From: a virus
Length of the DNA: 31,049 nucleotides
Virus record (IMG/VR): IMGVR_UViG_3300042301_001934
Location: 1 to 31,049 of that record
Strand: one strand, 5' to 3'
The position numbers were made by a program, and so were the translations under genes. Below the pieces are notes generated by a model. That model was not told the DNA's origin. It did not search any database and saw only the letters and a program-made list of their open reading frames with translations. Shown here piece by piece: positions 8,482-15,518 of this stretch. Each line of letters begins with the position of its first letter. Position 1 is the stretch's first letter.

Positions 8482-8673
8482 TTATTCTATGTTCGGTTGT
8501 TCATCGTCAGCAGGGAAGCGTTCGAGTATAATGGGTTTTACTTCAGCCTTCTTTCTAGCTGATTTCGCTAGTCGGTAAAAGGCTTTTACTTTTGATGCTG
8601 GTATGTGCATACATTTCGTTTCTATCGGTTCGGTGTATGATATTTTCGGTCGTCCTGCTTTTTTGTTATCCAT
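8482..8673 (-). CDS. Small basic protein with AT-hook-like N-terminus
   Basis: 63 residues from ATG at 8673. It begins MDNKKAGRPKISY; the KAGRPK core resembles an AT-hook (GRP flanked by basic residues). The rest is helical and Lys/Arg-rich with an acidic tail. An in-frame GTG at 8688 would add five residues, but TATATTTG ends exactly 4 nt before the ATG and overlaps that extension, so the ATG is preferred. Probably DNA-associated; function unknown. Confidence 0.65.
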   Translation of the reverse strand: MDNKKAGRPKISYTEPIETKCMHIPASKVKAFYRLAKSARKKAEVKPIILERFPADDEQPNIE

Positions 8674-8677
8674 ACCA

Positions 8678-8685
8678 CAAATATA
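8678..8685 (-). promoter_or_regulatory. -7 promoter element, leaderless arrangement
   Basis: Minus strand TATATTTG-TGGT-ATG. The same TTTG-TGGY-ATGG string occurs before the HTH gene at 19555. The -33 region is AT-rich without a clear TTTG. Confidence 0.55.
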
Positions 8686-8730
8686 CACCTATTTTTTATA
8701 TTTTATATTTTTATTGAAAGTTTTTTTGGA

Positions 8731-9393
8731 TTAAAATAAATTAGCCTGAATAGTTGGTGAATAACTAGCGTCATATCTAGTATTTTCACCTTTAGGGTAT
8801 GATTCTATATCAAATTTTAAATTTAATTTCATATCTTTTATTTGTTTCTTATTGCCTAATAAATAAATATATCTATGTTTTGGCTTACCCTTATAGTATT
8901 CAAATCCTAATCTTATTGCATCCTCTATTGATTTAATACCTATATCAAATGCTGATTTTCGGTGGTATTCTTTCCCATCTTTAAAATAAACCCTTTTACC
9001 CTCACTAAGACCAGTATATATAAAATTAGTAGCTTGGTAAATATACCCATGATGACCTTGCTCGCTATCCGCATAGCTAATTATTACTTTTGGCTTTGGT
9101 ATTAATTTTAAACTTTGACTGATAAAATAAGAAACTGTATTTAATGGTAATCCTTCATTCACAACTAATCTATTCAATTCTATACATTCATATCCTTTTA
9201 TAAATTCGTTTAAATTTTTGTTAGCTGTTATGCCAAATGACATAACCCCCTGCAATATATTACCATCATACAGACCAAATGTGTAAATACTATTTGGGAT
9301 TCTATGTGCATAATGTTTTTTTAAAAACCATTCTTTACATAAATAGCTGTCTATTGATTTCACAATATATTTATCTTTTATACTTTCGTTCAT
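8731..9393 (-). CDS. mom-like: Mom-like adenine hypermodification enzyme (GNAT fold)
   Basis: 220 residues. The pattern ELNRLVV (72-78), ISYADSEQGHHGYIYQATNF (105-124) and an early KKHYAHR segment (25-31) is what I associate with the Mom family. Phage Mu Mom converts adenine to N6-carbamoylmethyl-adenine and so protects phage DNA from restriction. The Tyr-Ala-Asp and Gly-His-x-Gly-x-Ile-Tyr motifs are the strongest link. The protein ends in QANLF, a sliding-clamp-binding type peptide also seen at the C-termini of the two methyltransferases. No com-like translational activator was recognised. It could instead be another GNAT-type acyltransferase. Confidence 0.7.
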   Translation of the reverse strand: MNESIKDKYIVKSIDSYLCKEWFLKKHYAHRIPNSIYTFGLYDGNILQGVMSFGITANKNLNEFIKGYECIELNRLVVNEGLPLNTVSYFISQSLKLIPKPKVIISYADSEQGHHGYIYQATNFIYTGLSEGKRVYFKDGKEYHRKSAFDIGIKSIEDAIRLGFEYYKGKPKHRYIYLLGNKKQIKDMKLNLKFDIESYPKGENTRYDASYSPTIQANLF

Positions 9394-9403
9394 AATTTTA
9401 TTT

Positions 9404-9565
9404 TTAGTTATAGTAAGTAATCAACATTTCTCTCCGTATAGCATTAGCAAGCATTAAGTCCTCTATTAGTTGCTGATTCGTACTGCGTGACATCAATACG
9501 TTCGCATTGGCTATGTTAACTTCTAGGATTAGCCATTCAGGTAGGCATTGGTAGTCAATGGTCAT
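9404..9565 (-). CDS. Hypothetical protein, 53 aa
   Basis: Small gene whose ATG overlaps the stop of the VRR-NUC gene (ATGA, 9565-9562) and whose stop lies 10 nt before the Mom-like start. Sequence begins MTIDYQCLPEWLILEVNIAN and continues with a helical, Met/Leu-rich C-terminus. The coupled start argues that it is a real gene. Function unknown. Confidence 0.65.
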   Translation of the reverse strand: MTIDYQCLPEWLILEVNIANANVLMSRSTNQQLIEDLMLANAIRREMLITYYN

Positions 9566-9903
9566 AAGTAAAAATGTGTTTTTACTATTTCTTTGAATTG
9601 ATCTAAGGACCTACAAATAATGTAAATATGGCCAAACGTTTCAATTTGCGCTTGAAATACTTTTTGCTCTGGGTCCTGCGTTCCTGAATCTGTTTTTAAC
9701 TCAATATAAACAGTCTTTGCGTTTGGGCAAACTAAGACCAAATCAGATACGCCTGATTTGACTCCTTTAGCTTTTGCCATTGCTCCTGCTATTTTATTTT
9801 TTGAATTATTATCAACTGCGAATAAACATTTGTGTTGTTGCAAGTGGTTATTATTAAACCACATTACTATTTGTCCTTGTAAAATTTCTTCTTGTCGTGT
9901 CAT
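9562..9903 (-). CDS. VRR-NUC domain nuclease
   Basis: 113 residues from ATG at 9903. It matches the small phage VRR-NUC (PD-(D/E)xK) nucleases: GVSDLVLV (51-58) supplies the metal-binding Asp, IELK (67-70) supplies the E-x-K pair, and Q80/Q85 lie in the following helix. These proteins are structure-specific nucleases in replication or recombination. An in-frame ATG at 9939 would add 12 residues, but that part runs through the repeat block at 9916-9934, so the downstream ATG is preferred. It overlaps the following 53-residue gene by 4 nt. Confidence 0.85.
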   Translation of the reverse strand: MTRQEEILQGQIVMWFNNNHLQQHKCLFAVDNNSKNKIAGAMAKAKGVKSGVSDLVLVCPNAKTVYIELKTDSGTQDPEQKVFQAQIETFGHIYIICRSLDQFKEIVKTHFYL

Positions 9904-9915
9904 TTTTTTTATTTT

Positions 9916-10134
9916 TTTGTATAGACCTGTAGTAGGCATGTAGTAGGCACTTTTTAATTTCGGGTACTACACTTTTAATCAATGTTCATGCGTGTTTCAT
10001 CGTTTGTATAGACCTGTAGTAACCACTTTTACTTAAAAACTTATATAAATATACAATCATATTCATTTGTAAAAATATTTTCATTCGCAATAGAAAACTC
10101 CAAAATATGGTTATACGCCTACTACGCCTACTAC
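9916..10134. repeat. Iteron-like repeats around an AT-rich core (candidate origin or control region)
   Basis: Gap between the primase-helicase stop and the VRR-NUC start. GTAGTAGGC occurs at 9929-9937 and 9940-9948 on the plus strand and, inverted, as tandem copies at 10117-10125 and 10126-10134. Related TGTAGTA-type copies lie near 10015 and, inverted, near 9964-9971. A 19-bp exact direct repeat TTTGTATAGACCTGTAGTA is at 9916-9934 and 10003-10021. Between the repeat blocks, 10025-10085 is almost all A/T. Iterons beside an unwinding element next to the initiator-type gene would fit a replication origin. Confidence 0.5.
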
Positions 10135-10138
10135 ATTT

Positions 10139-12328
10139 TTAGTTAAATGGTTGATTATCAATGTTTTGTGTATTTTCTCCGCTTACTACAATTTTTAGCA
10201 AATACACCATTTTTGGGTGGCCATCTACTCTTTTTGTCTTTTTTATGTAACCTAATCGCGTCATTTCTTTCCCTATTTTGTCTAAAGTTAGTTTTTGCTG
10301 TGTGTTTTTTTCTAAAAATACTTTTATGTCGGTTGCAGTCATGTAGGTCCCATAAGTTTCCATTTCGACCTTTTCGAAGTATTTATTTATAAGTTCATAC
10401 TCTAAACTAAAAAATTGAAATTGATCTGTTGAACCTTCTAACATTGCAATATCATCTTTTGTTAGCCTAAAATCAAACCCATCTTTATAAAGTTTGTAGG
10501 CTTCAGCAAATAAATCATTTTTATCTATTGCGTTGTATTCTTTATGTCGTATTGATTCAACATAGACTGGTATTAAACGCCTGTTACCTGTTGCGTCTGA
10601 TATTAGCCTTTTTTCGTTTGATGTGCCACATAGGACCGCTAAACGTTGCAAATCTACGTTACCCTTCCCGTATGGCTCCCGCAATGAAAAAACCTGCTTA
10701 GATAACAATTCTTTTAGCCTTCTTTCATCTGTTTTAGACTTACCACCCATTTCATCATCCATAATGATTATTTTTTGAGTCATAAGAATATCATCATCTT
10801 TACCCGCGTCAAGTTTTGATTCAGCATAATACTTTTTCAATTCATTTGGCAAAAGCCTTCTAAAAAACTCCGTTTTACCTGTGTTTTGCTTTTCTCCAGC
10901 AAGGCAATACATAAGCGGTGAATGTTGACCATATACACTAGCTACTATTGAAACTAACCATTTACGACCTAATAAATAAGCAAGTTCAATATTATCTGTT
11001 TGAATGCACGCGAATAACTTTTCTATATTATCTTCAGTGGTGCAAGGGTGCTCTTCAAACCATTCTTTTATTGGGTTGTATTCGTTTGTAAATTCGCTGT
11101 CAATTATACGTTCTAAAAGTTCAAATGAAAGTTTTGGTATTTGTCTTTTAGCCTTGATGTAAACGCTATTAAAGTGTTTACGTTCCATTGGTATAAATTC
11201 ATTGTTTAATTTTATCTCAATGTATCGCGTTATTTCGTTGCGCTTAAATTCGTAGTTTAGTTGTAAAAACGCTTCTAATTGAGGGACTAAACTTTCTTCA
11301 TCATCTTTTGCAATTTCGGTGCCATGTTCTACTTGGTCCAATATGCTTTCTAAGTCATTATCATTTATTGGTGAATCTGAAAATTTACGTATGTTTTCTT
11401 TTACTTGCTTCGCGTCTAATCCTGATTTTTTACCCTGGCTCGCTATTGTCGCTATCTCCTTTGTTTCTGTAGAGTATGTTTGTATGCCTGCTTGCTTTGC
11501 ATAGTAATACAATGTCGCAATAGTAGTTTTTCGGCTCCCTGAAGCGCGCAAACAATGGTTATATTGCTTATCGCAAATGTTACTATCATATTTCGATGAA
11601 TTTTGACTAATAGTGTGGAAATAACCGCGCCCACCTTCTCCAAAATGTTCAGATAAAGCAAATGCACATCTTAGCCATTCATGGTAAGAATCGCAAATAT
11701 TTACGCCTCTATCTTGAATCTGTTGTATAATTTTCTCAAAGTCTGATTTTACATAAATAACTTTAGGATATGTTTTAGGCTCTTTCTTTTTTGGATATTG
11801 AGTAAATTTTACTGGCTTATGATTAATCCAAATATCAGGGTCGTAAGAAACAAAACGCGCGCGACTAACATTTACTGAAGTTGGATCAATAACTATTTGA
11901 TATTTTTCAAGTAAATATTCTCCTATCCCTGCAAATGCTTCGCGGTGCCGTTTACCATCTATTTTAAAAATGCAACATAAGCCATTCCCACGAATAGAAG
12001 TAAAAATAGAATAAATGTGTGGGTCACATGCAAGTAATGATTTGTAGTGATTAACCTCGCTATTTAGGCTATCAACGTCAATTCCAATATAACCGCTATG
12101 GTCTATAATTTCACTATCTTTTCTTTCGCGAAATGCACCTGATAAAGTGACGTTTGGGGCCTTCTTTTTTGCTTGGTCCTGTGCATCAGGATCGTTTGCC
12201 ATTGCTCTAATTGGTAAAACAATGTCTTGATAAAACCCATCTTTTATTCTTTCTAAAAAAATATCAATTGGTATTTGTTCCTGACTTTTGGTGTCGCTCC
12301 CGCGCTTATAAATACTAATGTTTTGCAT
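10139..12328 (-). CDS. Primase-helicase (BT4734-like N-domain, PriCT, VirE helicase)
   Basis: 729 residues, multidomain replication protein. Residues ~35-175 look like a BT4734/VirE-N primase-polymerase-like domain (HSGYIGIDVDSLN with D84 and D86; SIRGNGLCCIF at 111-121; R156). Residues ~195-285 resemble a PriCT region (SYHEWLRCAFALSEHFGEGG). Residues ~410-650 are a VirE-family helicase with Walker A GEKQNTGKT (478-486) and Walker B IIIMDDE (520-526), then SNEKR and NRRLIPV. The C-terminus resembles a small winged-helix unit. It would prime and unwind phage DNA. Its start overlaps the SF2 helicase stop by 14 nt; the repeat-rich gap follows its stop. Confidence 0.88.
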   Translation of the reverse strand: MQNISIYKRGSDTKSQEQIPIDIFLERIKDGFYQDIVLPIRAMANDPDAQDQAKKKAPNVTLSGAFRERKDSEIIDHSGYIGIDVDSLNSEVNHYKSLLACDPHIYSIFTSIRGNGLCCIFKIDGKRHREAFAGIGEYLLEKYQIVIDPTSVNVSRARFVSYDPDIWINHKPVKFTQYPKKKEPKTYPKVIYVKSDFEKIIQQIQDRGVNICDSYHEWLRCAFALSEHFGEGGRGYFHTISQNSSKYDSNICDKQYNHCLRASGSRKTTIATLYYYAKQAGIQTYSTETKEIATIASQGKKSGLDAKQVKENIRKFSDSPINDNDLESILDQVEHGTEIAKDDEESLVPQLEAFLQLNYEFKRNEITRYIEIKLNNEFIPMERKHFNSVYIKAKRQIPKLSFELLERIIDSEFTNEYNPIKEWFEEHPCTTEDNIEKLFACIQTDNIELAYLLGRKWLVSIVASVYGQHSPLMYCLAGEKQNTGKTEFFRRLLPNELKKYYAESKLDAGKDDDILMTQKIIIMDDEMGGKSKTDERRLKELLSKQVFSLREPYGKGNVDLQRLAVLCGTSNEKRLISDATGNRRLIPVYVESIRHKEYNAIDKNDLFAEAYKLYKDGFDFRLTKDDIAMLEGSTDQFQFFSLEYELINKYFEKVEMETYGTYMTATDIKVFLEKNTQQKLTLDKIGKEMTRLGYIKKTKRVDGHPKMVYLLKIVVSGENTQNIDNQPFN

Positions 12329-13811
12329 TGTCTAAAGTTTTAAGTAAATGATTTTTTGCTGTATCTTGGTGCCATTTGTTGAACTTCTTATTATTGAGCG
12401 CGCACCATTCGCGGGCCTTATCAAAGTATAAAGTTACTAATTCATTTTTAATTGTATCGTTTATTTTTTTGCCAAATTGATACTTTGCGCGCGTTGCAAT
12501 ATTCGTGCCTAATTGAAAAAAAGTATAGTAATCTTTGCGTTCATTGGCTTTGTTGTATTGAGTTAATGTTTCAACATCAATGTTAGAAGTTATAAGCCTA
12601 AATTCTGCAATTTCATTGTCGTAAACATCCTCTTTTTTTGTTGCAGGGAATATGTAATGGCAATTAGGGCATTCCATAACGCGTGCGTGCATAAGGTAAT
12701 TACATTTAGGGCAGTCTTTAACTGGTGCCACACCTTCATTTGGTTTGTCGGGTTCATGGAATAGCCTTACCCAATCGCGCACATCACACCAGTCGCCATG
12801 AAGTAAAGCATTGCCTCCTAAGTCAATAATATTGAATGTCGTTTTATTTTCAAAAGGTCTTGAACCTCGCCCTGTTGTTTGTAACCACTTCGACAAAGAA
12901 AGTGTTGAGTAGTTTACAATAATATTTTTCACGCTTGGTATGTCGGTGCCTGTTGTTGCAATCCCTACATTGTGTAAAATAGCGTTATCGGTTTGAGTAA
13001 ACCACTTAAAAATTTCGGTTCTACTTGCATCTGAATAATTACCATCAATATGTCTTGAATTAAATCCAGCGTCTAAAAATGCTTGATTAACTTTTAGTGA
13101 ATGTTCAACATTTACATTAAAGCATAATGTTTTTTGACCTTCGCAAAATTTGCGATAACCTTCAATAGTATTTAATAGTTGCTTTGGCTTTGAATATGAT
13201 TCACACATTTGCCCTTCATTAAACTCTCCCATACGCTTACCAAATTTTGACGTATCAACATTGTTTATAACATACGTTTTATTATGGCATAGCGCGCCCA
13301 TTTCGATTAGTTCAGGTATGTCTACACCGCAAACAATATCTTTAAAATAATTCTTTAGTGGGTCCTTCTTTTTTGAAGATACTGGAGTTGCAGTAAATCC
13401 AATTATCATTTTGCTTTCATTATCGCGCAAAATTTGCGAAAAGTTCCCTAAATGCGCTTCATCAATTATGATAAGACCAATAGGCAAATTAAATGATCTA
13501 CGTTTCCAAGTTTCAACCATTGCCAAATAAACTTTTGCTTTGTGTGGTTCTTTTCGAGTTTTAGCATCAATTACGTTTGCAATTATCCCAAAATGATTAT
13601 ACAATGTAGCGCGTGTTTGTTTTAGCAATTCGACACGATGAACTAATATAAGTACTGAATCTTCATTTTTGTGCGTGTAACGTTGTGTAATGCTTGAGAA
13701 TGATATTGTTTTTCCTCCGCCTGTGGCTAGTTGGGCAATGATGTGTTTATGTTGAATTAAGGACCTTATAATGTTATCCGTAAAAGCAACTTGATAATCT
13801 CTAAGTTTCAT
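12315..13811 (-). CDS. SF2 DEAH-box DNA helicase
   Basis: 498 residues. Motif I ATGGGKT (29-35), motif II IIIDEAH (114-120), motif III GFTATP (138-143), and late motifs (GIATTGTDIPSV, QTTGRGSRP) are all present. A four-cysteine zinc ribbon lies near 370-390 (DCPKCNY ... ECPNCHYIF). This is the phage replicative/recombination type of SF2 helicase (similar in plan to UvsW/SSL2-like proteins). It acts with the overlapping primase-helicase downstream. It has its own consensus promoter (13918-13948) and a ~100-nt structured leader, so its expression is probably regulated apart from the recombination genes. Confidence 0.93.
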   Translation of the reverse strand: MKLRDYQVAFTDNIIRSLIQHKHIIAQLATGGGKTISFSSITQRYTHKNEDSVLILVHRVELLKQTRATLYNHFGIIANVIDAKTRKEPHKAKVYLAMVETWKRRSFNLPIGLIIIDEAHLGNFSQILRDNESKMIIGFTATPVSSKKKDPLKNYFKDIVCGVDIPELIEMGALCHNKTYVINNVDTSKFGKRMGEFNEGQMCESYSKPKQLLNTIEGYRKFCEGQKTLCFNVNVEHSLKVNQAFLDAGFNSRHIDGNYSDASRTEIFKWFTQTDNAILHNVGIATTGTDIPSVKNIIVNYSTLSLSKWLQTTGRGSRPFENKTTFNIIDLGGNALLHGDWCDVRDWVRLFHEPDKPNEGVAPVKDCPKCNYLMHARVMECPNCHYIFPATKKEDVYDNEIAEFRLITSNIDVETLTQYNKANERKDYYTFFQLGTNIATRAKYQFGKKINDTIKNELVTLYFDKAREWCALNNKKFNKWHQDTAKNHLLKTLDNAKH

Positions 13812-13822
13812 AAAATAAAAAG

Positions 13823-13913
13823 TGCCTCTAATCAGTTAGAACCGTTGCGGAGGTCCAACCAAAAAGAGGCAAAAAAGTTTGTTTTTAATCAGCGCCGCAA
13901 CACGCCTTTAACT
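13823..13913 (-). promoter_or_regulatory. Structured 5' leader of the SF2 helicase mRNA
   Basis: About 100 nt between the predicted start (~13913) and the ATG at 13811. Two alternative pairings share bases. GTTGCGG (minus strand, 13901-13895) can pair with CCGCAAC (13850-13844). GCCTCT (13870-13865) can pair with AGAGGC (13829-13824), which is followed by the T-rich ACTTTTTATTTT. A local hairpin TCTAA-CTGA-TTAGA competes with the second. This resembles an attenuator or a switchable leader; no ligand or leader peptide was recognised. Confidence 0.5.
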
Positions 13914-13917
13914 ACTG

Positions 13918-13948
13918 CAAATATACTAAACTAACTTGAATAATCAAA
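13918..13948 (-). promoter_or_regulatory. Consensus Bacteroidota promoter of the helicase operon
   Basis: TTTG (13948-13945), 19-nt spacer, TATATTTG (13925-13918) on the minus strand: a full match to TTTG-N19-TAnnTTTG. Predicted start about 13913. Confidence 0.75.
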
Positions 13949-13976
13949 GTATTCATCAAGTTGTTTTAAAAAGGGA

Positions 13977-14285
13977 TTAAAATGGCAATTGCGAATCGTC
14001 TGCACTTGGAGTACTGGGTGTTTGCGCCTGTTCCTGCTTATCAGCTACCTTAATAACCCCATCTGTCCAAAATACTTTCCCATTCCCAAAATAGTATTTA
14101 TTTTGTTTTGCCTCACGTTGTTCTTTTGTTTGTTCGGCAAAGAATGAAACGTTTTGCCCAAATTGGTTAGACTGCTCGGATATTGAAGCCGAGAATTTAA
14201 AGCCTTTTTCATTTTTTGATTTCGTAACTCTTACGATTTCTTCTAGTTTTTCTAGGGTAATGTAACCCGATAGTAATGCACTCAT
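13977..14285 (-). CDS. Single-stranded DNA-binding protein-like
   Basis: 102 residues. The body is beta-rich with aromatic residues (FKFSASISEQSNQFGQNVSFF, KYYFGNGKVFWTDG), as expected for an OB-like fold. A Gln/Thr/Ser/Pro linker leads to the C-terminal tip ADDSQLPF, which resembles the acidic -DDxxPF tip that SSB proteins use to recruit replication partners. I do not recognise a Pfam SSB signature, so it may be an analogue. The location between the annealing protein/nuclease block and the helicases supports a role in replication or recombination. Confidence 0.65.
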   Translation of the reverse strand: MSALLSGYITLEKLEEIVRVTKSKNEKGFKFSASISEQSNQFGQNVSFFAEQTKEQREAKQNKYYFGNGKVFWTDGVIKVADKQEQAQTPSTPSADDSQLPF

Positions 14286-14307
14286 GTTGTTTGTGTGTTT
14301 TTATTTG

Positions 14308-14338
14308 TTTGTAAATGTAATTAATTTAGTTATCTTTG
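14308..14338 (+). promoter_or_regulatory. Consensus promoter on the plus strand driving a short RNA
   Basis: TTTG (14308-14311), 19-nt spacer, TATCTTTG (14331-14338). It is a full consensus match pointing against all neighbouring genes, with a terminator 30 nt downstream of the predicted start. Confidence 0.65.
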
Positions 14339-14342
14339 CCTC

Positions 14343-14389
14343 GTTCATCAGTTATTTAGTTTTGAGGCATCCGCAAGGGTGCTTTTTTT
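14343..14389 (+). ncRNA. Predicted 47-nt small RNA, antisense orientation
   Basis: Bounded by the promoter at 14308-14338 (start expected near 14343) and an intrinsic terminator at 14367-14389. Not long enough to code. It shares TGCCTC, ATCAGTTA and GAGGCA blocks with the helicase leader, so it could pair with that mRNA. Its last 2 nt overlap the 3' end of the 56-residue gene on the other strand. Confidence 0.5.
14367..14389 (+). terminator. Intrinsic terminator (plus strand)
   Basis: Stem GCATCC / GGGTGC (one G-T pair) with loop GCAA, followed by seven T. The tetraloop is of the stable GNRA type. Confidence 0.7.
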
Positions 14390-14558
14390 ATTTACCGAGT
14401 GGGTAGTTGTCCAAATCAGGTTTAAACTTAGCATCTATCAACTTGCGTAGTTCGGTCTTATCGCCTTCGTATTCACGTTCGACATAGTGCGATACTTCAA
14501 GTAGTTGTTGGTAGTCTTGTGCGTCTGCGATGCGTTGGGTTAATTGTTCGTGGCTCAT
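14388..14558 (-). CDS. Hypothetical protein, 56 aa
   Basis: Starts 2 nt after the stop of the 81-residue gene; begins MSHEQLTQRIADAQDYQQLL and continues charged and helical, ending PDLDNYPLGK. A small soluble acidic protein in the recombination operon. Codon structure and tight spacing support it; function unknown. Confidence 0.65.
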   Translation of the reverse strand: MSHEQLTQRIADAQDYQQLLEVSHYVEREYEGDKTELRKLIDAKFKPDLDNYPLGK

Positions 14559-14560
14559 GT

Positions 14561-14806
14561 TTATTTTATTTTAGTTAAATTAATTAATTGTTCATCGGTT
14601 AATTGGGTGATGTAATAGCTATCTTCTTTGCGCTTTTTAACGTATAATTTCGGCTTATCTAGTTCTCCATAGCACACTTGTATGCTAGCCTTTGAATTAA
14701 GGTCAAATGATAGGTAAAAGCCACCATACCCAGTTTGGTTAAATTCAACAGCATCATCCGTGTCGTGCCGAGTGAATCCTAGTTTTATGTAATCGGTGTA
14801 GTTCAT
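14561..14806 (-). CDS. Hypothetical protein, 81 aa
   Basis: Small protein with an aromatic, beta-like N-terminal part (GYGGFYLSFDL) and a helical end (YITQLTDEQLINLTKIK). Its ATG overlaps the stop of the previous gene by 4 nt (ATGA type), so it is translated as part of the same operon. Not recognised. Confidence 0.7.
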   Translation of the reverse strand: MNYTDYIKLGFTRHDTDDAVEFNQTGYGGFYLSFDLNSKASIQVCYGELDKPKLYVKKRKEDSYYITQLTDEQLINLTKIK

Positions 14807-15108
14807 TTTCGTTGTAATTTTAAAGTTTCTAAATATTTTATTTCTTGTCGCATATTTTGGAGTAATTCATAATCGTCAAGTCTAGCTTTTAAAGTAAAGT
14901 AAAGTTCTTTTAACTTTCTCAAATATTGTTGAGTGTATTTATACGACATTGGCGCAACTTTAATAGGGTGTACTTTATTTCGTCTAAGTATGCCTATCAT
15001 CTCCCAATACTTAATCCCTGCCTTATCAGCTATCTCGTGCGTTGTTAAGCAACCATTAAACATTCTATGTATGTCTAATACTTCAAGTTCTAGTTCTATG
15101 TCTATCAT
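14803..15108 (-). CDS. HTH-containing hypothetical protein, 101 aa
   Basis: The segment LTTHEIADKAGIKYWEMIGILRR (about residues 21-43) has the spacing of a MerR/XRE-like helix-turn-helix. A Tyr/Lys-rich middle (YKYTQQYLRKLKELYF) and a C-terminal coiled coil follow. Probably DNA-binding. It overlaps both neighbours by 4 nt (15105-15108 and 14803-14806). Confidence 0.65.
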   Translation of the reverse strand: MIDIELELEVLDIHRMFNGCLTTHEIADKAGIKYWEMIGILRRNKVHPIKVAPMSYKYTQQYLRKLKELYFTLKARLDDYELLQNMRQEIKYLETLKLQRK

Positions 15109-15305
15109 GCTATCTGCGTTTTATTAATTAACTCAACCTTTGCACCACATATTTCTATTTGTGCTTTGCGTTTTTTGATTAGTTTGTAGGCTTTTTTGCG
15201 TTGCTCGTCAAATGGATAAATGTAATCTATCCACTTGATGCACGTGTCAAGAGTTTCATGAGTTTCACAACTATTGATTACTGATTTTATTTTTTCGGGT
15301 ATCAT
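15105..15305 (-). CDS. Hypothetical protein, 66 aa
   Basis: Small basic protein with a helical N-terminal half (two Cys at 13 and 22) and a Lys-rich segment (EQRKKAYKLIKKRKAQ). ATGA-type overlap with the next gene. Function unknown. Confidence 0.65.
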   Translation of the reverse strand: MIPEKIKSVINSCETHETLDTCIKWIDYIYPFDEQRKKAYKLIKKRKAQIEICGAKVELINKTQIA

Positions 15306-15307
15306 TG

Positions 15308-15517
15308 TTAGTTAAGTTTTAGTTGAGTTAATCCGCAAGTTAATTTTATAGCTTCTAAAATATCATTATAAGATTCATCAACATAGTATTCAGAACCATC
15401 GCCTAAATCTACAACGCATTTATTTTTAGTAGATATATAAACCCCTTTTATTTTACCTATTTGAACCAAACATTTTGTGCCTGTTCCTATTGTTAATTCA
15501 ATAAATTGTAATTGCAT
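15308..15517 (-). CDS. Hypothetical protein, 69 aa
   Basis: Short, mostly beta-strand protein (LQFIELTIGTGTKCLVQIGKI, then VVDLGDGSEYYVDESY), the pattern of a small barrel. It lies 1 nt after the nuclease stop and 2 nt before the next gene, inside the recombination operon. Function unknown. Confidence 0.65.
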   Translation of the reverse strand: MQLQFIELTIGTGTKCLVQIGKIKGVYISTKNKCVVDLGDGSEYYVDESYNDILEAIKLTCGLTQLKLN

Positions 15518-15518
15518 C

